From contig OV121081.1 of NCBI GenBank assembly GCA_921293015.1, forward strand, positions 46,277,877 through 46,341,876: a DNA stretch of 64,000 bases. Direction: 5' to 3'. The notes under the pieces were generated by a model, which worked only from the letters and a program-made list of their open reading frames with translations, did not search any database and was not told the DNA's origin. The stretch comes from Phorcus lineatus (Eukaryota > Mollusca > Gastropoda > Trochida > Trochidae). The first letter of the stretch is position 1. Each line of letters begins with the position of its first letter. This document shows, piece after piece, positions 46,184 through 57,500 of the stretch. The translations under genes were made by a program, and so were the position numbers.

Positions 46184-46199
46184 AGTATGTTATATTTAA

Positions 46200-46251
<52 letters not shown>

Positions 46252-46335
46252 GATATTTGCATTTGCCCTGTATTACGGGCCTATGGCCTCGTTACCGAAT
46301 AAATTTGTCTGTCTGTCTGTCTGTCTATATATCCA
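46200..46335 (+). repeat. (TA)n tract followed by LINE/SINE-like tail with (TCTG)n
   Basis: About 50 bp of TA repeats are followed by TACGGGCCTATGGCCTCG, then AATAAATTTG and a TCTG tandem tail. The same GGCCTxTGGCC core occurs inverted at about 55350-55420, indicating a dispersed retroelement 3' end. Confidence 0.55.
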
Positions 46336-46754
46336 AGCGGCGTTTACAATGACTCACTCACCCACTCACTTATATGCAACAGGAAGATTTCTCATTTGGT
46401 AAGCGGGGTTTCTTCAAATTGGAGGAATATTAACGGGGTTTCATATAACGTTGTATTTTTAATGTTACAAGAGGCTAGAGTATGTCTGTTTATTTCCATT
46501 AAAATATTAGTGCCCAAAAGTAATTTTAGTTTTTTTTAAAGCCCAAACGTTGCTATGAGCTCGTCTTTGGACAATCATTTCAAATTTGAGCAAAATCAAT
46601 GAAGTGATAACGAATTTTGTCAAATTCGCAATATCGTTCGATAATTTTTCTAAAAAGTGATATTTTGATTATTATGAAGTGATTCAAGTAATATGTTCCA
46701 AATTAATTGGGTTATTATCGTCTACGCGTGTTATTATGTTCATGATATGATATG

Positions 46755-47190
46755 CATTGATTAAAAGGACAATCCTGTCGGGGTATCTTTGCTGGAGCGA
46801 AATTCAAAAGGGCATCTCCGTTTATAAAAGTACCGTATTTCCTCGATTACAATCCGGGTCTCGGATACAACCCGTGCCTCGAATAGAACCCGGGGGGTAA
46901 GAGGGTGCTGAGTAAAATAGAACCCGGGCCTCGAATATAACCCGGGTCTCGAATATAACCCGGGGCTTACATAATAACTGAATACACCCTTTTGCAACGT
47001 AAATAAACTATAATGATCACTAAAACCTCTATTGTACATTTGTATCCGAGGGGGTACTGAGTGAAATAGAACCCCGGGGTTGTATTCGAGGAAATACGGT
47101 ATGTTATTAATACGTGATATCAACATAACCCAGTTGAAACAATTATTGAGAGTAACATTTGGTTTGATTTAGATTTTATAACTAGATAAA
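46755..47190. repeat. Dispersed repeat copy 2, split by a Tigger-like MITE
   Basis: The outer parts match 36355-36550 (AAAGGACAATCCTGTCGGGGTAT and TTTGATTTAGATTTTATAAC). The MITE 46833-47099 interrupts it. Confidence 0.55.
46833..47099. mobile_element. Tigger/pogo-like MITE, 267 bp, TA target duplication
   Basis: Ends CCGTATTTCCTCGA and TCGAGGAAATACGG are inverted and bounded by TA (46831-46832, 47100-47101). The interior repeats ACCCGGG(C/T)CTCGAAT-type motifs. Its CCGTAT ends resemble those of the larger element in DIRS-A, so the two probably used related transposases. Confidence 0.85.
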
Positions 47191-47254
47191 TAAGTTTGTA
47201 TAAACGGTTTGAAGAGTGGAATTAAACTGGTTTAAATGTCAGAGTAGGTAGTCT

Positions 47255-47490
47255 GCAAAGACGACTCAAAGTACAATGTGTATATTCGAATAAAGTTTAG
47301 CGTTCGTAAACCTTCCGGAAATAACTTATAGGCATTTGAACGATAACTTTTGAAACGGCGTCGTTGTTTGCACAACTAACTTTGATTGCATCCAATCAGC
47401 GTTCTACATTTCGTGTCCAGGAAACCATCGTATAAAGACAGAGCTTATATAGGAATTTATGACGGAACTACCTCTGTTGGGAGACAATGG
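47255..47490. repeat. Dispersed repeat, inverted relative to 52720-52945
   Basis: Blocks AAGACGACTCAAAGT, TATTCGAATAAAGT, CTTTGATTGCATCCAATCA and GAACTACCTCTGTTGGGAGA recur in the same order on the opposite strand at 52720-52945. It is non-coding and lies just left of MITE copy 1. Confidence 0.75.
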
Positions 47491-47569
47491 GATCAACGAA
47501 GCCCAAAACGTATTTTCTTATTAACCATAACACAAAAAACACTCGGCAGTTTTTCTCTGTAATAGTTAA

Positions 47570-48027
47570 AGAGCCACCCCGCGAGTTGTTGAAGTCATAT
47601 ATGCCAAACTTAATCAATGGTGTCATTTGATCGCGAAGTATCGACTGTTACCAAAAAGACACATTTTAAAGCTTATTGGGTTTTTTACAGTGACAGAATG
47701 AAGGTAGAACGTCACATTGTGATCGAAAACCGGACAGTGGTGCGCGTCAAATAGTCAAACGTAATTTTGGAGACTTATCAAAAACAACCAGGAAGGCAGT
47801 TAGGAGTTGATAGTGTTTGTTAGGTTATATAACCAGTATTCATGTATACGTGATATCTACACCTCTGTGCATTTATAAGGATGTTTTTAGATTTTCATGG
47901 AAAACCTGTTTTTGTCATGTCTTTTGGACATGAAAAGTTAAGATGTTTTGATTTTATATCACCACATATGACATTTAGGTTCGTATTACTGGTAAACAAT
48001 ATGTTATGGAAATCACGGAGTGGCTCT
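47570..48027 (+). mobile_element. MITE copy 1, 458 bp, TTAA-flanked
   Basis: TTAA|AGAGCCAC...GTGGCTCT|TTAA (47566-47569, 48028-48031). The interior matches copy 2 (49564-50027) in inverted orientation over its whole length. The TTAA target suggests piggyBac-type mobilisation. The ORF at 47881-48075 is part of the repeat and is not a gene. Confidence 0.85.
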
Positions 48028-48221
48028 TTAAAGAGGAATTACGCTTTACTCATAGCTCACCAGGGCCCCTATTAATACCTACTTTATAAAAGTATTATTG
48101 ATACATAACAGATTAAAAACTCCCGTTATCAATATTTAATTGAGCATCCATGATGACATATTAGTAAATAAGTAAATACGTACAGGCCAAGCATTTTCTG
48201 CTTCTTTGGTTATTGCAATTG

Positions 48222-48715
48222 TCATTCCTTCACTACGATCTTCAATTCTTCTTCCAGTTGGTTGTCATCAGTTGTTCTTAGATCAAGCAACAAAGCGTAT
48301 TTGTAAGTTAAAAACTCACCTTTACTCATATAAGTAAGACATAAATCTTTCATCACCATATTTGTTATTGGATGACGTTTTATACTGGAACATTTCTTAA
48401 TTTCATCCCATAAATTATGTTTACGCATTGTTTATTTGGAACTTCTTCAATGGTTATTTGTATAGTTTTTTTAGTGGTTCTGTCAAATCTAGCGGGAGGG
48501 GTTTTGAATAGCATCAAGACACCTTTCATCGCTTTAGAACATACATTTATGTAAATATTCCAAATTGTAGCAATTTTATCAGCTGGTTTGAGATCATAGT
48601 GTATAGACAAGAGACTGTTATATAAAGAATGGCTTTCACGTTCCAAGTCTGGTTCTTTAACTTTGTCAATAATCTTTGTCGGCAACTTTGTCTGCAGTAG
48701 GGAACTGTTCAACAC
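48222..48715 (-). pseudogene. Polinton/adinto-like capsid-region fragment, frameshifted
   Basis: Two overlapping minus-strand frames (48715-48380 and 48428-48222) read as one protein after a frameshift. Motifs such as IWNIYINVCSKAMKGVLM, LWDEIKK and YALLLDLRT resemble capsid-type proteins of Polinton (Maverick) or adintovirus-like integrated elements of invertebrates. The assignment is from memory and needs a profile search. No polymerase, integrase or terminal repeat is visible, so this is a relic. Confidence 0.45.
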
Positions 48716-48729
48716 GCAGTCAGGTTTGG

Positions 48730-48905
48730 GTGCAATGCTACACTGATTTCAGCGCAGTACGACTCATGGTTCGCTAGTTCCAGTCGATGCTCGCAGGTTT
48801 CACCGCAAAGCGTATAGCCGCAAAGGAGTTTCGGGCTTTCTCCCTGCAATAACACTAGCAGCCGTGATATAAGTGAAATATTCTTGAAAGCGGCGTTAAA
48901 ACCAT
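48730..48905 (+). repeat. SINE-like repeat with mollusc-type tail
   Basis: The segment ends GATATAAGTGAAATATTCTTG...GGCGTTAAAACC, a tail I associate with mollusc SINEs. A related, more diverged segment is at 52560-52705. Confidence 0.4.
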
Positions 48906-49563
48906 ATCACCTCACCTAATAGGAAATTGTATCTTCAGCTATAAGGTCACTGGCTGTTATGCAAGGGTATAAAATTGATCTTAATAGCAGGAATTTGAAA
49001 CGTCTTGCATTTACTGAGGCATGTTCAATGAATTAATGTTAAGACTCCATTCTTGTTCTGTGATTGTTTCAATGACAAATTGAAACAAACGTTTGACTTA
49101 CACAAGTGTATTAAACGTTGTTTATTTTGTTATTCAACGCATGTTTGGGTTATATATTTGGTTTACTGTAAGCTTAGAGGTACTTGGGAGACATTTAATG
49201 AATTTCATTATCATTATCAACAACTTATTCAAGTATGTATGCTCCTTGGCCCAAGCACAAGGATACATACATGACTAAAACAAAAACCAGACAATATACA
49301 GAAGGTAGATTTAATGAATATACATATTTAGTTACAGTGTAATTTTATCGAGCTTTTTACAACGTCTTTCGTAGGCATAAAAAACAAAATGGCTTAACTA
49401 CTATCGGTTGTTAGTAGTTTAAATGCATGAATATTTCTAATCCAGTTACAGTTTAAGGTGGGTGCATTTTTTAAATTTTAGAATGGACAAAAAGAAATGA
49501 AATTCATCCCATGAAGGCAAATTCTCGAAAGCCTATCAATTTCATGTCATTTACCTTCATTGA

Positions 49564-50027
49564 AGAGCCACTCCGTGATTTTCACAACATATGATTTACC
49601 TTTGATACGAACCATACGTCATATATGGTGATATAAAATCAAGACATCTTAACATTTCATGTTCAAACGACACATATATGACAAATACTGGTTTTCCATT
49701 AAAATCTAAAAACATCCTTATAAATGCACAGAGGTGTAGATATCACGTCCAATATACATGGATACTAGTTATATAACCTAACAAACACTATCAACTCCTA
49801 ACTGCCCTCCTGGTTGTTTTAGATAAGTCTCCACAATTACGTTTGACTATTTGACGCGCGCCACTGTCCGGTTTTCGATCATAATTGCGACGTTCTTCTT
49901 TCATATTGTCACTGTAAACAATAAGCTTTAAAATGTGTCCTTTTGGTAACAGTCGATGCTTCGCGATTAAATGACACCATTGATTAAGTTTGGCATATAT
50001 GACTCCAAAATCTCACGGAGTGGCTCT
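49564..50027 (-). mobile_element. MITE copy 2, 464 bp
   Basis: This is an inverted full-length relative of 47570-48027, with ends AGAGCCACTCCGTGA and TCACGGAGTGGCTCT. The right flank is TTAA; the left flank is TTGA, a one-base change from TTAA. Confidence 0.85.
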
Positions 50028-51480
50028 TTAATTTATAAACGTAGCAGCACCGATCGTAACTTAATTAAACATTTACGAAATCTGAAATCTAACAAAACAA
50101 ACAAATATATTTTCGGTGTAAGCAGACTTTTAAATTCTCTAGGCCTACATAAGCCATATCTTGTACCGTTTTTCAATGTTGCATTCCAGTTTTGAAAAAA
50201 AAAGTTTTCTAAAAAGTACTTTGTTTCCTAAACTATGTGATAGCCAGGCAAAACCAAAGCAATGAGGAACAGCAACTTTCTAATATCAGAAGCCCAATAT
50301 CATCCATATCAATTATTTCCATTTGCAAGACAAGAGTCAGTCAAAACACGAGTCAGATTTATACTTGTATCAAGTACACATTTTCCAGCAGGTACTAGCC
50401 AAATTTAACCTCTATTCACTAGTTGAACTACCAAAACAATGCACTATTCACACATTATACGATACAAATCATTCACACATTGAACAACGAAAGTTATCAA
50501 CATTTTATCTCGTGTTTATTTATTTTATTTATTACCATGCATCCAAAATGCATATATGTTTTATTTAATGTCATTTAAAACTATGTAATTTTACTACAAA
50601 ATGCAACTTACATGCATTTAATGTTTAAAGGGTAACGTTTTTCATATCACATACATTTATTACCTAAGTCTTCCAAAATGCATATAGTGTTTAATAGATA
50701 ATGTCATTCATAACTACGTAATTTTTTCTAGTAAGCTCACCTTAAATGCAACGAATAACGTCTTTAAAATGGCATACATTAACTTCCGAGGTCATCCAAA
50801 AGGCTTATAATGAATATCATGTTTAAGATATTATGCCATTCACATCGCATATATTTCTACCAAAGTCATCCAAATGTACAAATATTGTATCAAGGCAAAT
50901 ACAATGTCTGTGTACATTCATACAAGAGGGACCGTCCTGGCTGACGATCGCACGTCGGTTTAGGAAGCTGGTAGTTCCGATGAGGAAACTTCGTCATTTG
51001 GTGACGATACAGGAGTGGATAGTGTGGGCTTCAGTTGTGAAATCTGACCATGTTGCTTTGTTGAAATTTAGACTTTGCTAACAAATCGTTATCAACGCGT
51101 GAGGGGGATATCACTTCGTGCCATTAATCTCATAACACAGATCATTGCTATGGAATGAAATTATGTCATAGACCGTTTGTGCATATTGGATTTTGAAAGC
51201 TGTTCTAACTGCGATTGATTTTCTTCAACGGATGTGTTCAATGGCAAATGTCTGGCCTAATTGAGGAGTTGATTTGAAAGTGGTAACAGATATTGATGCT
51301 TTCGAACACGACTCTCCAGTACAAGTATATCGACAATTTGAGAATGTGTTTTTGAAATTGGTCCAAGTTGTCATAACCGTTTTTTTTAATCTTGAACAGA
51401 CCTTTTTTTCCAAATACCTGGAAAAAGCGAGGATTTCACTTTAAAAGTGCTTTTTCTTCTCCTGTTTGATATTCTTACAG
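50028..51480. other. Region upstream of the L1CAM-like gene; weak tandem repeat at about 50537-50885
   Basis: Motifs like GTC(A/T)TCCAAAATGCATAT recur near 50537, 50663 and 50788 (period about 125 bp), with a shorter one near 50863. Otherwise no gene is supported. The 3' end at 51470-51480 is a pyrimidine-rich stretch ending TTACAG, an acceptor, so the promoter and a 5' UTR exon of the adhesion gene probably lie in or left of this region. Confidence 0.5.
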
Positions 51481-51482
51481 CG

Positions 51483-54400
51483 ATGGATGTGACTCTGAAT
51501 TTTATGTTAATTTTTGTACTGAATCCAGGGATTTTGCAGATTTTACAGGCACAAGAAAGTAAGTGTGTTTATCCTGATGTATTAAAGAAAACGATTGAAA
51601 CTCTCTGTTCGAGCCGACTTCATTTTGTTTATGTTTGAATATCACCAAACCCAATGAAATAATCAAATATTTCCATCTATTGGTGCCAAAAAGTAACTGT
51701 TAACAGTTGATCGATTTCATGTTTTTAAGAACATATGTTAAAAATATGTATTGTTTTATTTGTACTTATTGTATTGAAAAAAATTCCAATGCGAATATGA
51801 AATAATGAGATATTTTCACAAAAGTTGGATAGAGTTTTGAAAAATCGCAGATTGATAACTACTCATTTTTAAGGATTAATTTTCAATGTTTATATCATCT
51901 GAAATCTATTTGAGAATTATATTTCTCTATGGAACAAGATGTGGTTCAAAATACTTGATTTACATGTCTATACTACGTACGTTTTATGGAAAATGTCCCC
52001 ACTACTAATAACGATGTTAGTGAAATTTGAGGAGAGGTAATTACATATCTTAAACATACGAAGTTGTTGATGACAAGCGCTCCGGAAATTCATTGTGTAT
52101 TTCGTCACGGTACTTAGCCGGCGGCCGCAGCGCACTTTCGATGATACAAGAAAATAATACACTTTTCCATATGAAAAAAAGCACATATAACTAATGCGCA
52201 GCAACCATCGTTATAGCTCTAGTGCACATATTTTGTCATCTGTGACTTCACAAATAATTTGAACGTGACGTCATGAGAGTGGTGCCGACCACGGGACATG
52301 TAACGCTTAGATATAGTGTTAGTAGGACATGTATAGCCTATAGACCATTATCCTATAAATATAAAAGTAATAGTTACAGGATATCGGGTAAATGTCTAGG
52401 GCATATGTTTCTAACTAACGCTATTTCTAAAGGAAACAAGTTAATATGTGACGGACAACCATTCTACAGTTTTTCACTAGTCGAAATTCTGTTTGTGATA
52501 TAGAGAACTGTTCTATAGGCAGTAAGATTTTGTTGCAATGATACTACTCTAAATTTCATAACTACAAACTATGAATCGCAGGGTCCAGCCGATGCGCCTT
52601 TGTTTCATCGAGAAAGCCACAATAGTGTTGCATGCTTACTCCCTGCACTGATACAAGCATCATTGAAATAAGTGATATATTCTGATATTAAGCATCGTTT
52701 AAGCCATTCTCTCCCAACAGAGGTAGCTCCGTCATAAATTTCTATACAATCTGTCATAATACGAACGTTTTTCGGTCTAGAAAACTAGAAACATGATTGG
52801 ATGCAATCAAAGTTAGTTGTGGAATCAGCGACGCCGTTTTAAAAGTTACCATTCAAATTGCCTAAGTTTTTTCCTTAAGCTTTCCAAAAGCTTACTTTAT
52901 TCGAATATGCACCTTGCACTTTGAGTCGTCTTTACAGAACACATTGCATCATTGCAAAGGCCTGTGTGTCAACAAATATGTTATTCATACATTCGGTGTT
53001 TTCATTTACTGAAATATTACAATGTAGTTCAGATTGCAATATTGTGCTGCTTGGGGAAACTGCCGGAGGCTCGATAAGAGCTCTTATCATAGAGAGAAAG
53101 CGTTTTACCTCCTCGTTTAAATCTCCTCATCTCAGTGCCGGAAATTCATATGAATATTAAAGGCCTATGTTGCATAGCTCTGATACATCCGGAAATGAAC
53201 ATCGGCCTATTTGTAAAGTTACTCAATAAAATTATATGACTCATAAAGATTGCCACTTGAATCTCCGATACGGAGGCACGAAAATTCACATTATTTACTA
53301 CATTTGTTATGTCATTCAATTCGAAAATGATCATAGTAAGAAAATTGGAGAACGTCACAAGTCTAATATAACACCATAATTATGCTATCTATATGTTTTA
53401 ACTTCTTGCAATAGATAATATTTTTCATAAATACTCCTTTGGTTTTCAGTTCGCCACCCCCCGGACATTGACAAACCGCTTTTCCCAAAAACAATCTACT
53501 TCAAATGGACTGAAGCCATCACTCTTTCTTGTCAAGCTACCGGGACGCCGTCACCAAGGTAACCGTTTTTACAATTTTATATTTAGCTCTTTTGTTAAAA
53601 TGTCGTATATTTTCCACAATTAAAGGGACACAGAGCATGCTGTTGGAGTTGAATATGTAAAACTTCATTTATGGTTTTGTCTTGTCGAGAAGTACTATAG
53701 TTGTTTCTGAAAATCAACATATTAATTCTTGTCAGTATACATATTCATGGGAGGTACCTTACACCAAACTTATCCTTTTTAATTCCAAAAATGAGGAATT
53801 CGGAATTTGTAAAGTCTGACCTCTATTTCTATTTCGTTTCGTTTGAGAACTAACATAAAAAACCTGCCCATCATTATAAATTTAAGAATGATTATATTAC
53901 ATGTGGACAACATATGATCTTTTGTCAGTGCAGTTGAAGTTATGAACAGGTCCAGCCGAAATCCAAATAACATTCATGTTGCACTAAGATATACAAGTTG
54001 GTTAAAAAACCCTTTGGTATGCAGCTTAAAAAATCACTTAAAGAAAATGCCCGATTTTGCCAAACATTTAAAGAATGCACTTGTTTTGTTTTATGAGTCA
54101 CCACATTGTTTTAATATGATCTTATAAAATTGGCAATGAAACTGACAATCCATCAATATTGACATTACCCGGATGAGAGTACCGTTGGGCGTCCCCATAT
54201 TCTAGCTGTTAGTAAACAGCCGGTAGCAATAAGAGGGAAACCAGGTGACTGAAATCAGGGTTTTGTAGGAGCCTCGAGGATATACAGAAATACTTATAAA
54301 GAATTGTGTTCATCTATTCACTCCTTCACTCCTCAGCTACACGTGGGAAAGGAACGGGGTTGCGATAGAGAGCGAGTACATCAGCACCGACCCCGAGAAC

Positions 54401-54512
54401 GGCACCCTGAGGATAGAGAGCCCCACTCAGCGAGAGGAGGGGGTGTACCGCTGTCTGGCAAACAACACTTGGGGCACCGCGGTCTCACACAGTATACATC
54501 TCATCATGACCG
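51483..54512 (+). CDS. L1CAM-like: signal peptide exon and Ig1 (two exons)
   Basis: The start chosen is ATG 51483 (MDVTLNFMLIFVLNPG, hydrophobic signal), because TTACAG|CGATGG just before it is a good acceptor; an in-frame ATG at 51447 would lie in the pyrimidine tract. Exon 1 ends GAAA|GTAAGT (phase 1). Ig1 is split: 53450-53558 carries ITLSCQATGTPSPR with the first Cys, and 54337-54512 carries YTWERNG with the core Trp and GVYRCLANN with the second Cys. The introns (51559-53449, 53559-54336) contain SINE-like and dispersed repeats and no other gene. Confidence 0.88.
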
Positions 54513-57500
54513 GTGCGTATTTCAAATCCTCAACCCCGAAAATGTCCGAGGAAAGCAGATAGTGCAGGGGGAGGGTTCATAAAGCAACTTAAAACCAAGT
54601 TAGTGCCATTCTTTGATATTTCACTAAGCTACTTTAGTGACGCAAGGTTACCAGTGGCACCAAGGAGTGGCTCGGGGCTATGAGGTGTGGGCTTCTTTTC
54701 CTCTCCCCACTACGAAAATGTTATTAGTGTCTCCTACTGCTGAAAATGTTGCTACGGGCCTGTCGCGCGATGTCTCAGATGATTACGATTTTCATGATCT
54801 ATCTGAATAGCATGATTTATTATGCACTCAAAAATTGAGCCGTAAAAATACATAGCTTATATAAGAGGTACTCAAAGTAAAAACGACGTTACTTCCGGTT
54901 GTTGGATTCGAACATTCGAGGCCGTGTGGTCTTATGAGAAAACTACTGTTTCTGTAACTGCTGGAAGTACACTTTTGGGTGGGCTTGAGAGAATTTCAAA
55001 CATTTTAATAATTCAAATGTTTTACTTGATTACTGAGTGAATTGTCAGCTTGAAATTTTCACATTTCTGAACCGATAATTATCAAATGTTAATTTTTAAC
55101 AGTCAGTATCCTCGATGTTATACAAAAAAAGAGAGATTGATTCACGATACCAGCTACAAAGGTTGTATTTAGACAGATAGAATAATCTTTATAACAGGAC
55201 TGGATTATTTAATCGTCACAGTGTAGAGTCCTTTTTTTAATAATTGTACTCCACACGCTGTTTTAAAGTGATGGTTAAGTATGTGATTTTGCTTTATGAT
55301 ACCGCGGTTAAAATTGGTTGTTCACAGTTATTGTGAATGTGGATAGTTGTTTTAGATAGATAGTTTATTTCTGTCAAAGAGGCCACAGGCCCATAGGACA
55401 TAACATACATAACATTTGCGAAATATTTATGTTTTTGAAAAAAAATCATATGAACATTAGTCCCGAAGAATAATTAGGTATGCATATCAACATTTGTAGC
55501 ACAATCGCCAGGCACACATCGTAAGATTCAACAAGAAGACGAGATGCATGTGTATTTTCATGGGTTTATTTCATCTAAGTACTTTGAACCAATCTGGCCG
55601 TCGACCTTTCTCGCCGCTTCTCTGGGCACCCTCACGACGCCCAGCGGGTCTCCCCTCACATGGCTGGTCGTGACTGTCACCAGCCCAGGGCTGAGTCCTG
55701 GCTGAGACACAGCTCCTCAGTCCCGTGGCTGAGACTCAACCCTCTCTCCAGGTCGATGGCTGAGAATGAACTTTTCTTCTTAAGACAAACCTGGGTCTTA
55801 TATACCCACAGACTCAGTTGTCAACACAATGTGATTTGACAACAGCCTATGGATTATTTCTTAGGGATTACTTGGGGATGCAGTTTATAACATAGGTTTC
55901 ATAACAGCTATGTTACACTACTCCATCACCAAACAAGAAATATTGACAAAGATTTCTTCGCTCCCTTTGGCCCAGGATAAGTACATTACAAATCTATAAA
56001 TACATATACAAAATAAACTTATAACAATCATTGCCAGTGAAGGATCTATACACTTTTAAGCGCACAAGTACATCATATTATCATACATACAAGAGAATAT
56101 ACATCACCGCGCTTATAAACATGTATCGATCATTAATGGCACATAAATACATCATTGCAATAATACAATACATTTGAAATACTAATGCGCCCTTTTAACA
56201 TTTACCAATGAGTTAACAAAGTCACCACATGGTGAGATAGGGTTCGAAGAGTCTCGGTTCAGTCCTGGTAAACGTAGCCCACCGTCGGGTACAGCTGGAT
56301 TTCCACTGTTTTCCAGAAACATTGGTCATCCTACATGGAGGCACAGATGCATTCCATCTACTGACGTTCTCCACGTCCCCTGCTTTAGCAGACACCGGCC
56401 ATGTTACTGGATTGACCAACTGCTGTTCCCACACCGACGTTCTCCATGGGTTCTTGATCTCACAGGTCCAAACCGATCATCTCCCGCAGTCGTGCTAACT
56501 TTCTGCATCATTGCACCCACTGATGGATGGAGGCACAAACTGTCGTTTCCCCACCCTATCTCCTCTGGGTTCTCCTCTCTTAACCTTACAAGTACCTAAA
56601 CCTCAACTTAACAGTGAAATATTTTCTTATCTTTCTAGTTGCATATCTACAGTTTCATGAAACAACATTGCTCCTTACTACCATAATGCCTTGAATAATT
56701 ACCCAAGAGAGCTAATGTATCTGACCGTCCCCAATAATTACTTGTAAGCTTTAATCTCTTTAATCCAAGGAATTAAAGCCTGCAGTTAATCCTAGCCTTT
56801 GCGTTGTGTGTTTTTTCTCTATAAGGGTTACATAATTAGTTCCATATCAGAAAACCTTAAACCCACCGTTGCCTAACCTACTGCTTGATAAGATTTTGTT
56901 CGTTTATCCTTGACCTTCAGACCCAGGGCTAATCCACAAGAATCCCTCTAATCCGGTCTGTAAATCAAGGCCATTCAAGTCAATTTATGGCAAGAGCTTC
57001 GTCTCGGGTTACAACATTATATGCCCGTCTGCTCGGTCTGAGCTCCATCCCATTGGATGACCCGCGAGCTTACCATATAATATACCCGTCCACTCGTCCA
57101 CCACTCACTCAGACTTTATAGGATTTCTAAACTTCATCTTAATTCAAGCCCTCCCCATGATCTTTGCTTGTATAATTCACCTACATCTACAATCAATTCT
57201 AGTTTTCCTTCAATACCCCTTTCCTTAACTTTTTTCTCTCTCCATTTTGTCTCATAAGACATTAACAGCCCATACTATTTTCTTACTACCAGGCTGATCC
57301 CGCCAAAACAGCAAATCAGCCATCGGTATAACGTTCTCTGTTAAACCCCTGATTTGTGTTAGTTCTTCAAATGTCCTTTACATCTACACCTTACTGCTAC
57401 ACTAACCTACCTAACGCTATCAATAAAGTTTAATTGCAAACACTTAGGGTCGCCCAGAGAAGCGGGGAAGGTCGACAACAATCAGTACTCACCAACCACC

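Larger units (their letters stand above)
45390..46205. repeat. Near-perfect inverted duplication, 295-bp arms
   Basis: 45390-45684 is the inverted copy of 45911-46205, equal in length and with very few differences (one changes a Thr codon to Ser). Between them, 45691-45812 is a further direct copy of the 3' end of the unit that also pairs with 45345-45480. (TA)n tracts lie outside both arms (about 45330-45350 and 46200-46250). A transcript through this locus would fold into a long hairpin. Confidence 0.9.
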
